DNA of 64,000 bases, taken from NCBI RefSeq assembly GCF_030936135.1, contig NC_082620.1:5758660-5822659 (forward strand). Reading direction: 5' to 3'. The position numbers and the translations under genes are program-made. Each line of letters starts with the position of its first letter. Position 1 is the first letter of the stretch. Shown one piece after another: positions 35,031 through 46,073 of the stretch. This stretch comes from Gavia stellata (lineage: Eukaryota; Chordata; Aves; Gaviiformes; Gaviidae). The notes beneath the pieces were generated by a model. That model was not told the origin of the DNA. It saw nothing but the letters and a program-made list of their open reading frames with translations, and ran no database searches.

Positions 35031-38000
35031 AGCACATGCAAAAAATCCATCTTCAGATCTTGCCCTGTGGGGAAAAGGGCAGGAGGGATGGGGCTGTGAA
35101 TACCAGCCTTCCTGGAAGGCTTTTCTTGCCGATGTCTGCCCGGGGGCATCCCAGGAGAGTTTTCAAGCCAGTTGCACCTCAGGAGCCACAGGGCCCACAT
35201 GCAGGCAGGCCAATGGAAGGGCATCAGAGGCTGGCTGCTTTCAGTGGGGCGAGGTCCGGGGGGAGGCATTGCCCCCTGTAAGCAGGTGTCGAAGAACCAA
35301 TTTCCCAGCAAACCTGCTCCCAACTGTGAGTCAGCCGGTTGCTATCCAAACTGGAGTACTTTCAGACCACTTGGCTTCTCCTGGAGCAGTGCCATTTTTA
35401 TGTGAGGGTACCTGAGAGGGGAATCCCACCAGAGGAGGTCTGTGCTTTCATCGGGTCAAGGATTTCTGCATATGTCTCCCTACTGAACATGCAAACCCTG
35501 CCTGGAAGCAGGCAAAGGGCAGCTGGCCACAGGAGAAACATCCAGCCCTTTCACCAGAGAGCAGCACCGCATGTAGAAAGGACGTGCAGGAAGAGTCAAG
35601 ACCCTCTGAGATGCTCCAGAGGGCTGAGAATGTGTTGTGGAGCTGCTCTGCCTTCACTCAGTGATAAATGTCACACAGGGACACATGCAACATCCCTGCC
35701 TTCAGTGCACAAATGGAAACAGGGAGGTGGCTGTTTGATCCCCCAGCGCCTGCGCTGCGGCTTGAAATATGGGCTCGTGTCAGCATCAATTTCGAAATGT
35801 CTCTGTCAGGCAGGCACGCTCCCCTCGGATGCGCGGTGGTGGCAGGCAGCACACCACGACTGCGATAAATAAAATTTACTCATTTACTGAAACGGGGGCA
35901 ATCTACACTGAAACACGCTGCAGGAAGCATGCCCTCCTCCCGACGCACCCAGTGAGTCACTGCAGCTCCCTGAAGTATCAAGATCTGGAAAGCACCCAAG
36001 ACAACAATCAACCAAATCGGGTCTCAGCGATAAGGCTGCATTATCAGGCTCCATCCAGCTGCTGAGTCAGCCCTACCCGCCCTCCCAGCCTGGCAGGCAA
36101 CCAGCCATGGGGCTGCTGCCTGAGCGATGGGGGATCCGGGCCCCTTCCCGCCCCGTGCAGCTTCCCCAGCAGCTGATAATCCCCCCGGCTGCAGCCGTCT
36201 GCTCTGCAAACCCACACAGATGAGTGGCGAGTGCCAGTGCTGAGGCTGATACCGAGGACCTGCGGGGTTAATCTGCTGGCAGCCCTGCAGATGGGCCAAG
36301 CCAGAGCGCAGGCACACGTGCGCAGCTTTCCGCTGGCCGGCCGGGGCTGCGGATACATCGATCGCTTTGGCCATCAGCTGGCGGCTGCCTTCGGTGGCAC
36401 TGCGCCCGCTTCCCCAGCTGAGCGTCTGGCCCTTCCATCCCACCGGCTGGCGGGATCCGTCGGGGACGGGAGCTGGGTGCAGCGGGCAGGATACCACGCC
36501 ATGGCGCAGGCAGCCCGGGCTCCAGTTTCCCATGGCTCGCCCTTGCCCGTAGGCTTCTGCTTCAGAGCAGGGCTGGATGATGCAGATGGGCAGAGCTGCA
36601 AGCGTGCATGAGCTGGGAGGAAGCAAAGCAGCAGGAGAGGGAGGCCCTGAGGAGGAAAGCCGTCTGACTGTCACCCTGCGGAGAGGCACTCTTTGATGGT
36701 CACATCCGATAGCTCTGGCAGGGCAGCCGCAGCCTGCCCACGGCGGCTCCCGGAGCACACCGGCTGCTCCCAGCGCGGCTGGCTTTTGCTGTTACTGCTG
36801 GAAATCCTGCCTTGGCCAGCTCTGCCACCAGCCACCCCTGCACCTCGCAGACACAGCTGCGTCTCGGCTGGCCCTTCAGCTAACTAACCTCCACTAATAA
36901 AAGTCAGGGGAACAGTCTCCTCTCTCCCCGCTGCCGTGGGTGCACGGGCTGCGGGGGTACAGTCCCAGCCAAGCTTGTGAACAGACCTGGGACAGACTGG
37001 GCTGAGCACACCTGTACTGGGAGGCCAGTGCTTCGGCTGGGCTGGGGCAGGCAGGAGCCTTCCTCACGGAGCCCCAGCGGAAGACGAGGCTGAGTGGGGC
37101 TGTGGCCCCACGGCTGGCCCGGGGTCACCCTCCCTCTGCAGCGCTGGCCATGGGATGGCCAGACCATCTCCTGGCTGCCTGCATCCCAAAGCCTCTGCTG
37201 CTGGGAGCAATCAGGCAGGGAATGTCTGGGAAAGGGAAATGGGGGTGATGGGGAGAGCTCAGCGTGATGATAATGCAGGTGGGAGTGCTCTGAAAAAAAG
37301 CTGCAGAGCATCTCATTTCTTTGCAATATTTAGTGTCTCCATCTAGCATTACTGTATTGTTTGTATTGCAGTATATTATCAGTGATGTGCTGCTGTGTTC
37401 CCATGACCTAGAGTTTCAAAATTTCTGTTTGACTATAATTTTGGGACTGCGACCAACAGTGGTTTGGAACTAAAACAGGTCTGGAAAAGGCAGACTTTTT
37501 TTGTAAAGCACAAAGTTAGCTTTGCAGCTCCATTTACTTCCTACTCAGCTTTCAAACCTCCACAGGTTCTTCCCCACCAAGCTTTGCTTTGAGTCTCACT
37601 TTTAAATCTGTCACATTTCACTTCGTTTAACAATGAAATGAGAGACAGACCTGAGCAAGCAAACCCTGGACCAGAACGTTCAGTATCTTTGCAGCTGGAT
37701 CCATTAACTTGGGACCAGAGGGTGGAAATTCCCAGCACGTTCAGTGCACATGAGCCACACACTTCCAAAAAAAAAAAAAAAAGTCCCTGCTAAAGAAGCC
37801 AGTGGGAAAAGCACACAGGATGGTGAGTGGAGCCGGGGACTTAGCGTGGCTCATTCCAGGGGATCCCAGCCAGCACCTGCACATCATTCATCTTCTTTTA
37901 TTGCCCTTTCTCAGCTTCTTGCTGTATTTTAATGCAAAGCCTGATACTCCCTTTGGAAAGAGACATTCTCCAGGCCTTCCCATGTGCTTGGGAACGCTGC

Positions 38001-40439
38001 TGGCCCTGTGTTCTGGCCAGATAAATAGGCAGAACAAGAATGTGGGACCAGGGACGTGATGAAAGCGTTTTCACCATCAGAAGCCTTGCTTTCCTCAGAC
38101 TGGCCCGAGCAAAGCCTGGCCCACACGGTTGTGATCTGGAAATGCATGTTTGCATCTGTGGTTCCATTCAGCCCCGGAGCAGCGCTGCAGTCTAGGTCTA
38201 AAATTCAGAGTTTCCTCCTACTTTCAGGATGTTTTTGTCCTTCCAGGCTTCATCCTGAGCTGGGGGGAGGTGGCACCTGCCCGTGCTGTGACAACCTGCC
38301 CCAAAGTCTCTTTTCCCATTGCCCAGTGTGGACATGCTGGGATCCAGTGTCCGGCACCATAGGTAGGTAGTGCTCCAAAAGCCCTGCGGCATTGCCCTGT
38401 GTTGTGTGCGATTGTGCAGAGCGAGACCCACTGGTGGGGGGGGTGGAAGGATGGGGATAAGGGGCTGGAGCAGGGCAGATGGGCGGTCGGCACGGCCAGT
38501 GCTAAGCCTGGCCCCCGTTCCTCGCTCCGGCGCTGCTCGCGGCTGGCCGTGCAGCAGCAGGTGTGGCGTGACATGTTCGCTCTGGGGCTAATCCCTTGTC
38601 CCTATTTTCCTCTCAGCATGGGAAAGCAAATCGCTACTTTTAATCTCATTTTCCAGCTCCCACTCCGGAGGGGGGGCCCAGACCCAGGTGAGAATGTCCC
38701 AGCCTCCGGGCTCTGTTTATTTTATCCCCTGACCTGATGGAGGGGATTTTCCCACGTACAGGACAGTCAGAACTGTTGGGGCCACAGAGAGCAGCGCGGT
38801 CACTAGAAAGCCAGGGAGGTGGCACGCCAGCGAGCACGGGGCTCACCAGAGAAGGGGGAAGAGCAGCCGCTGTGCAGAGCTAGGGTCCTCTGAGCATGTC
38901 CCCTGCATCCGTGACTTGGACTTTTTCTCCCTGGCATAGACCTCTGGGTGCTAAACCCGTCTCTTTGCATTGACACCGGCCTCCCTGCCGTACTGCACCC
39001 CTCACGCACTCCTCCCCGGCCCCAATCCCCAGCAGAGCGGGGACCCCAAGCCCAGCTGTGAGTACGGGGAGGAGAGAGAAGAACGGTGGGGCTCAGGCAG
39101 CTGCCAGCTTTGCCCCAGATCTCCCCATCCCGGCAGCGCTCTGGGCCCCTGTTGCAGATAACCACTGGTGACCCCAGAGCATCTCCCTCCTTTCTTGTCC
39201 CCGGGAGGTCCCGGGCAGCCTGCCCTCCAGCTCCCGGCTCTGCCTGCAGCTCTGGGTTTGCAGCTACTTAGCAGGCGGCAGCTTCAGAGACATTTTCTGG
39301 CCACACGCAGAGACAATAATCACTTGTAGTCTTGTTACTGAAAATCTGGCCTCGGCGTTGCCAGCGGCCTGGCTGGCTGCGTGACGGAGGCAGCAAGGAC
39401 AGCGTCTCAGTGCGTGGACGGCATTCCTCGCCACCCCGGCGTTGGGCTGGCCCTCTCCCACCCGCAGGACCCCCCGGGCAGTGGGGACTGCACGCCTGCC
39501 TCAGGGTGGCACGGGTTAAAGAGCAGCCGGGATTTTCCCACCGTGCACCGGCCCCGCAGAGCTCCACATGGTTTTGCCGGAGGCTGAAACGTGACTCGCG
39601 CTGGGTTGTGGTAAGTGGGTGGGATGAGAGTTTCACGACCTGGTTCCAGCAGCGGCGTGGGCAGCATCGCTAGAATGATTAATGCTGGGGGGAGGCAGAG
39701 AGAGACCTAGCAATGTGCTGATAAGGGAGGGCTGACAGAGACAAACGACAAAAACAGAAAGGACCCGCTTGTCAGTCACCACAAGAAATCCCCCCTCCCA
39801 GGAAATGATAAATTGTGCATGCCACCTGCTTCCACCTCTGTTGACTCAAACCACGGGATACCTGGGAGGCCAGCGCTCACACTATGCGAGATTTCCAGTG
39901 TTATTTATTGGAGCTCGTAATTCAGATGAGAAAATGGAAAATATCATGCGCCTCTCATCCCAGCTGCCTCCCAGGCTGCCCAGCCTGCTTGCTGCTTTCT
40001 GCTCCCTCCCTCCCCGCTCCTGGCAGCTGAGAGGTGAGGTGCACAGGAATCCAGATGATGGCTAAAGCTTTGCTTCCTGGGGCTCTGGGGAGCTGGGTCC
40101 TTGCAAATTCACTCTGCAGCTGCCAGCGAGAGGGTGGAGGGCAGGGGAAGGGGAAGTGTGAGGTGAGAAGAGGAACAGATCCGCTTGAGAGAGAGCAGCT
40201 CTGAGATGCTCAGCACTCAGTACTGGCACTTGTGATTCTGCTGCCTGCGCTGGGACCTGTGTTGGTCCACCCTTACGGGAACTGGCAGCAGAATTAAGTG
40301 GCATATTAGCAAGAAGTGCTCCTGCCCTTCTTGTTACTGTTTGTGACTAGATAGCATCAGCTACTGCCAGCCGTGAACCGCTTCTGGCCTGACCAGGCAG
40401 GGAATCTCAGTGCAGGCAGAGGATCAGCAGAGGAGCTCA
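35031..40439. other. Intergenic DNA between CR1 and the 40-kb CpG island
   Basis: I see no gene. It contains an A16 tract at 37767-37782, an AT-richer stretch at about 37300-37720 and an RBPJ consensus (TTCCCACG on plus, 38749-38756). Open frames up to 244 codons lie in GC-rich parts and carry no recognisable domain. Confidence 0.5.
37767..37782. repeat. Poly-A tract (A16)
   Basis: Sixteen consecutive A. No retroposed gene or SINE body is recognisable just upstream, so it is simply a homopolymer. Confidence 0.9.
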
Positions 40440-40794
40440 GGTTCCCTCTGGGGCTTTACGGGCGGCGAAGCGTCGTGCGGCATGTGAGCAGCCCCGTTCT
40501 AGCCGGGCCCCGAGGTCACCTCCTTCCCACTGCCGCCTGCGTTCGGAACGGACTGAGAATAGAAGTGACTTCTGAAGATCACACACGTGAAACAGCTGCA
40601 CCAGCTCAGGCCGAGGCTTCGTGTCCCGGGGCTCTGCCCCTGCAGGCACGGCCAACGGCAGGGCTGTCACCTCCGCCGTGCCCGCCGGCGGGCGGCCGGT
40701 CCGGCAGCTCTCCCCGCTGGAGGGAGCGCTCCGCTCCCGGCGGTACCGGCGCCGGTGTGCGCTGCCCTCTCGTGGCACCGCGCTGCTTCCCGCC

Positions 40795-40830
40795 GGGGCC
40801 GGGGCCGGGGCCGGGGCCGGGGCCGGGGCC
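40795..40830. repeat. (GGGGCC)6 hexanucleotide repeat
   Basis: Six perfect GGGGCC units are followed by a partial one. This hexamer is the one known to expand in human C9orf72. Nothing else in the surroundings resembles that gene, so the similarity is coincidental in sequence type. Confidence 0.95.
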
Positions 40831-41280
40831 GGGCAGCCCCCCCGGGAACCGCGGCCTCTCCCCGGGGGCCGGGTACAGCACTCTCCCGGCTTGCGGCGGG
40901 GGGGGGATTCCGCCCCGGGGCCGCGGGCTGCTGCCGGTTGCGGGAAGGCGCTGCCTCCCCTGCTCTTAGGGGTGGAGGGGGACCGGGAATAAACCCCGGG
41001 GGAGCCCCGGCGATGGGCAGCGGCGGGCAGACATCGGCTGGAAATGACGGGCAGGCTGTACAGCCGGGCAGCGCGGCTCCGGGACCGGCTTCCCGGCAGC
41101 ACAGCGGGGTAGGAGCGCTGCTGCGGGGCCATCGCTCCGGCGATGGGGCGGTGGGGCCAGGCGGGGGGTCGTGCCTAACGGGCTGGGCTCTGCGGGGATC
41201 CCCGCCGCCCCCGAGCCCCCCCCACTGCCGCTCCGGCGGCGCGGGCGGACTGCGAGTGCCCCCGCGCGGCGTCGGCTGCC

Positions 41281-41747
41281 GGGGCTGGGACCGGCACCGG
41301 GACCGGGGCTGGGACCGGGGCTGGGACCGGGGCCGGGGCTGGGACCGGGGCTGGGACCGGGGCTGGGACCAGGACCGGGGCTGGGACCGGGGCCGGGACC
41401 GGGGCCGGGGCTGGGACCGGGGCTGGGACCGGGGCCGGGACCGGGACCGGGGCTGGGACTGGGACCGGGACCGGGACCGGGACCGGGGCTGGGACTGGGA
41501 CCGGGACCGGGGCCGGGACCGGGACTGGGACCGGGGCCGGGACCGGGGCTGGGACCGGGGCTGGGACTGGGACCGGGACCGGGGCCGGGACCGGGACTGG
41601 GACCGGGGCCGGGACCGGGACCGGGGCTGGGACCGGAGCCGGGACCGGGTCTGGGACCGGGGCCGGGACCGGGTCTGGGACAGGGGCTGGGACCGGGTCT
41701 GGAACCGGGACCGGGACCGGGACCGGGGCCGGGGCCGGGACCGGGGC
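41281..41747. repeat. GGGACC/GGGGCT hexamer-based array, ~467 bp
   Basis: Tandem 6-bp units (GGGACC, GGGGCT, GGGGCC, occasionally GGGACT) form irregular 12- and 18-bp blocks. On the plus strand there is a run of three or four G every 6 bp, a dense quadruplex-forming pattern. Long stop-free frames result: Gly/Pro/Leu and Trp/Asp/Arg repeats on plus, Pro/Gly/Ser on minus. They should not be annotated as proteins. Confidence 0.95.
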
Positions 41748-41800
41748 GAGTGTTGCAGCCGCGGGAAGACAAGGAAGGAGAGAAGCCCTCTCGGAGGTGA

Positions 41801-44800
41801 TGCGGAGGTGGAAGGGTCACCCAGGCGGGGCGGTTCTCCCGGTCCCCAGCACTGCCGGGCTCCGCATCTCCCGGGCGAGGCGGGAGACCCACTGCTGCTA
41901 GAGCCGGTGTGGGACCGCGGGGCAGGTAGCTCAGGGCATCCGTGCTATATACCCTGCTTGCGACGGCCTGATGAGTTTTTAACATCTGGGCTATAATTTT
42001 CCTGCTTTGTTCTGCTGGGGTAGGAGGGCTGCTGGAAAAATGCCTATCAAAATCATTCAGCTGGCCCTTAGAAGCGGGGAACCAGGTTTTCCACAAATTA
42101 CAAAAAAAAGATTGCTGGCTTTTCTCTGTTGTCCTGTTCCAGCACCCTCCAACTTCACACAGGGACAGGGGAAAGGAAGGAGGGAGACGCCTATACCAGA
42201 AATATGGCTTTTGCCATCCCTGTGAAAATCCAACCTAATTTGGACAATGCTGAAGCTTTATATATATATGTAATCTCATGCCACAGCTGTAGAGTTGAGG
42301 TTTTGCAGGATTTTAGTAATGAAAAAGCCTGCAAATTGAAGCAGCACTGTGCATATTCCACCCTGACTTAAATAGGACTTTTCCTGAAAACGCAGGTGCG
42401 GGTGATTGCAGGGTAGAGCTCACAGCAAAGGGAGTAGGTGTGCAGAGGGTGACGTGGGAGCGAAAGGCAGGAAAGGAGGCTGGGAGCAGCCGCTGTGATG
42501 GGGAGCCAGCAGAAGCCCTGACTGTCTGCAGGCTCTGCTGTGAGAAAGCTGAAGGGGAGGGAGAGGCAGGCCCAGGACAAGTGGACTTGGCTGAGCTTTG
42601 GGCTGGGGAAGCCGACCCTTCCTCAGCCTGTTCCCAGACCTCGGAGCGGCAGCCAAGGCTTCCCAGTGAAGTTCAGTGGCATGCCGCTTCTCCAGGGCAC
42701 AGGGGAGCTGGCAGCGTGTGAAGGGAGGTGGGCAACGCTCCTTGTTCGAGCCCACAGCCCTCCTCCCTGCCAGGCTCAGCGCATCCAGCACTGGGACAGC
42801 TAAACTCAGGACGCTCATCTCCAAATAGTGGGGCAAGTGCCAAATCTGAAAGCCTGAGCTGCTGCCCCTGGGGCTGGTGGCTGGGGAAGGGGCTGCTCTC
42901 CTTCCCGTCGCACCAGGCTGTTGGCGGGCCAGGTCTGCCACGCCGTGTGCTGGTTAAAAGGCTGGCGAGGCATGGCCAGCAGCCCTGGCAGTGGTACAGT
43001 CCAGGAGGGTAATGGGTATTGGATTGCTCCCTTAGGTCTGTTCTTGAACCTAATCCTCATTAGACTGAAACCCATTTCAATTAAGACAGGCCGGGCTCCT
43101 CCTTTGTCTTTCTTTTAATTGGACCGTTCCTGCTGCTAAATGGGCAGCTTAAGCATCCCAAAGACCCTGAGAAAAGCCCGGCATGTCCCCTAATGGGGTT
43201 TGAAAGTGGAGAAATAACAGCATAATCAGTCTCTTCCTCTTTGTGTCAGCCCTTGATTCACACCGCCTGCCCCCCTCCCCTTCACACCCTTTCACTGAGT
43301 GGCTGCTGACAGATGGGAACAGGACAGCCACGTCAATGGGGTTTGTCGGGGGCTTTCATGGGCTCTGTTGCCATTCTCTGTCCTCCTTCTTCGTCTACTC
43401 TTGGCCTTTGTGCCAAGACTGGGAACAAGCTGGGAAAGCTGAGCCGGTCCTGTAAATACCTGCCTCCGCTGGATCAGCTTAGGGCTTAAAGGACAAGACG
43501 GGGAACACTTGGCACAGCTCTTTATCCTTTTTTCTGCTCGCCTTACTTTCCCTCCTCCCATCCTCTCTTGTTCCTTTTTTTTTAGTATTTATATATCCTG
43601 GTTTTATCCCTCGTGCTCTTCATACCTCTCTATTTTCCCTGCACCTTTTTCCTCCGGTGGCCTTCCGTTGTCTCCCTCCACCCTGTTCTCCCTCCAGTGA
43701 GCCCTTTGGTGGCCGACTCTGGTCGGCTTTTGGCTCGCCCAGACCTCTCCTCCCAGGCCCCCGTGCATCGCTGGGAGCTTGCAGAGGACGCGTGACCTGC
43801 TTCCAGGGGAGCTGAAATTGAGGTAATTGTTGGGCAAGCAGCCCCTGCATCTGCCTGCTCTGACACTCCTCGAGCTTTTCTACCCCGGCGGCCGTGTGTT
43901 TGGAGCAAGCGGCTGGAGAAGCACGCGCTTCTATTCATACAGCTGATTTCTCACTGGGCAGACTGGTCCAAACCGAGGTCTGCCCTCTCGCGGGGTCTGA
44001 TGGGCTTGGCCAAGCCCAGGTTCAGGGCTCCCCCCCAGTTTAAAACCCAGGAGCTCTGCTTAAGCACCCGGGCAGGTCTGCTCAGGTCTGGGCAGGCTTG
44101 CCTACCTGCCCGGTACCCGCGCAGGCACCGATTCACAGCGGCTGGGGCATTATGGTCCCTCTCCCGCTTAGGTGGGTAGCTGGGATGGCTGGGGGCTTTC
44201 CCTTCTGCTGGCAGCAGAAGAGAAGCTCAACACTGGATTAACAGGGGAAGAGATTTGATGAGTGACTTGCTCTATCCATCACTGTTAATAGTCAAGAGGG
44301 TGTCCTAACCAGTCTCTGCCACTGGTGACTGCTGGGGAGGTGGGTGGAGGGCCTGGACGTGGCTCAAGACCTCCTGGGACAAAAAAGGCTTTGATCCCAT
44401 GTGTCGATAAGTAAAAATGGCTGAAAAGACTCTTCTCTTGCCCCAGAGACCCCTGGGCACGGAGCTGCCGGTGAGGGAGGAGCGGGATTTAGAGGCTCCT
44501 CTCCTGGCTGCAGGACCAGCTTGGCGCTTGGTGCTGGGGCCATCCTGGAGCACCTCTTGAGCTCCGTGCACGGGGAGGTGCCCTGGGTGGGGAGGCTCTT
44601 CCCAGGATTTTGGACTGCACTTGGCGCTCGGCCGACTGACAGCTCCTGCCCTTACTCCTCTCCGCTGACCCCCGGGCCAGACTTCCCCGCGGGTTATGTG
44701 TGCTGAGCTGCAAGACAAAAGCCGGTGGGAGGCACCGGGTGTATGTCAACCCGCTTAACGCAGACGGGTCACCTCCAGATTAACTTGCATAAATCCTGAC

Positions 44801-45597
44801 TTCATTAAAGCTGCAATCCCCTTTTGCGCAGAGAGCTCTGGCTAGGGGAGATGGGGTGAATGTGTGCTAGTCAGGCTGTCCGTCTGACCCCGGGGTAGCT
44901 CTGCCTCATGTCGGTCCCAAGGCAGCGAGGACAAGATAAATCTTTCTCGCTGAAGTGTCGCCAAAGAAAGAATGACGTTAACATCTGCCTGGGAGCTGTG
45001 GAAAAGGTGTTTTGAGGGAAAAATAAGAAAGCAGAGCAATACAACAGCTGGACAGAGCTGTTCAGTGGATGCTCGGGTTGCTAAATGATGGATCCTCTTT
45101 GCAACGTCACAGCTGGAAGCAAGGGGAGCTGCGTGTGAACTCTGCCTCTCTGTGGACGTAGGGGACTGAGGCCTCATTTATCACTTGGTCAGCAGAATAT
45201 GTTTCCACCATCCCACCCACAAAGGAGGAAGAAAAGTGAAATATGGAGAAAGCTGGCATAGGTTTTAGCTTGTTTTGGGAAGACCTCTGCCCTTCTTAAC
45301 TAAACTTTCCCCAGGAGCTGGATTTTTGAGTAGGTCTCCTCCGCCACCTCTCTCTGTGCATCTCCTCCAGCACCTCCCTGTACCTCCTCGCACGTCTCCT
45401 CCCGAATTTCCTCCCATCACAGCTGACACTCCTCAATCTGTCTGTGCTCTGCCGCGCCGATGTTTTTGCGCACGATGAGGCATTACAGTTGTTTCAGAGC
45501 TGACTGGAAGCAACTGTGATGGAAACGTGCAGTTCGTGCCTTCTTCCCACACGTCACCTCCCAGCTGCTGAAACCTGCCCTGGATGTCCAACACAGC
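41801..45597. other. Intergenic DNA between the 41-kb and 45.6-kb arrays
   Basis: I see no gene. AT-richer pieces at 42000-42370, 42990-43240 and 44740-44830 may be regulatory. An RBPJ consensus (TTCCCACA on plus) is at 45544-45551, just before the 23-bp ATGCAT array. A pyrimidine-rich stretch spans about 43500-43720. Confidence 0.5.
42990..43220. promoter_or_regulatory. Candidate enhancer with TAATTG cores
   Basis: This non-repetitive AT-rich block has TTTCAATTAAG near 43073 and TTTTAATTGG at 43113-43122, followed by a TGCTAAATGGGCAGC word. Composition and homeodomain cores suggest a regulatory element. Inference only. Confidence 0.25.
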
Positions 45598-46073
45598 GCT
45601 CGTGCATGAGCTAATCACATGCTCAGGTGTGCGCTAACGGAGCACTTATGCATGAATTATTGATCAGTCATGCAGGTAGTAATCAGGCGCTCATGCAAGA
45701 ACTGATTGGGCACTCATGCATGATGGAATTGGGCGCCCAGGCATGATGCTACTGGGCGCTCATGCATAAATTAATCAGGTGCTCAGGTGTGATGCAAATG
45801 TGCACTCATACATGTTCTAATGGGGAGCTCAGGCGTGCGCTAACAGCTCGTATGTGAGCTTACTGGGTGCTCATGTGTGATGCAATTGAGCAGTCAAACA
45901 TAAATTGATGGGGTGTTCTTGCATGAAACTAATCAGGTTCTCTGCGTGTACTAATTGCGCCCTCATGCATAAACTAGCTGGGCGGTCATGCATGAACATG
46001 TTGGGCTCTCATGCATGTACAAAATGGGTGCTCATGCATGAACTGATTGGGTGCTCACGTGTGAATGAATTGG
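45598..46073. repeat. Diverged 23-bp array with ATGCAT and ATTGG cores, ~21 units
   Basis: Units follow TGCTCATGCATGAACTRATT plus GGG. About 21 units can be read, most exactly 23 bp with a few of 21, 22 or 24. Many keep the CATGCATGA palindromic core and end in ATTGGG, an inverted CCAAT. One unit carries the octamer ATGCAAAT (about 45791). Divergence between units is high, so the array is older than the one at 17.3 kb. It is not a CRISPR array: units abut without spacers. Confidence 0.85.

Larger units (their letters stand above)
40440..41800. other. Orphan CpG island
   Basis: This is about 1.35 kb of CpG-dense, GC-rich DNA far from HES4. It includes a GGGGCC tract (40795-40830) and a hexamer array (41281-41747). 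Islands like this usually mark promoters, but I find no start codon with a recognisable protein, no TATA box and no donor site I would trust. It may mark an unannotated 5' exon, a lncRNA promoter or only a repeat-driven GC peak. Confidence 0.55.

Noticed and set aside
40587..42096. 469-codon plus and 376-codon minus frames with Trp-Asp-Arg or Pro-Gly repeats
   Set aside because: These are translations of the GGGACC/GGGGCT hexamer array, open on both strands at once, with no unique domain.
45598..46073. Possible CRISPR-like array
   Set aside because: Units abut directly without unique spacers, are strongly diverged, and the genome is vertebrate.
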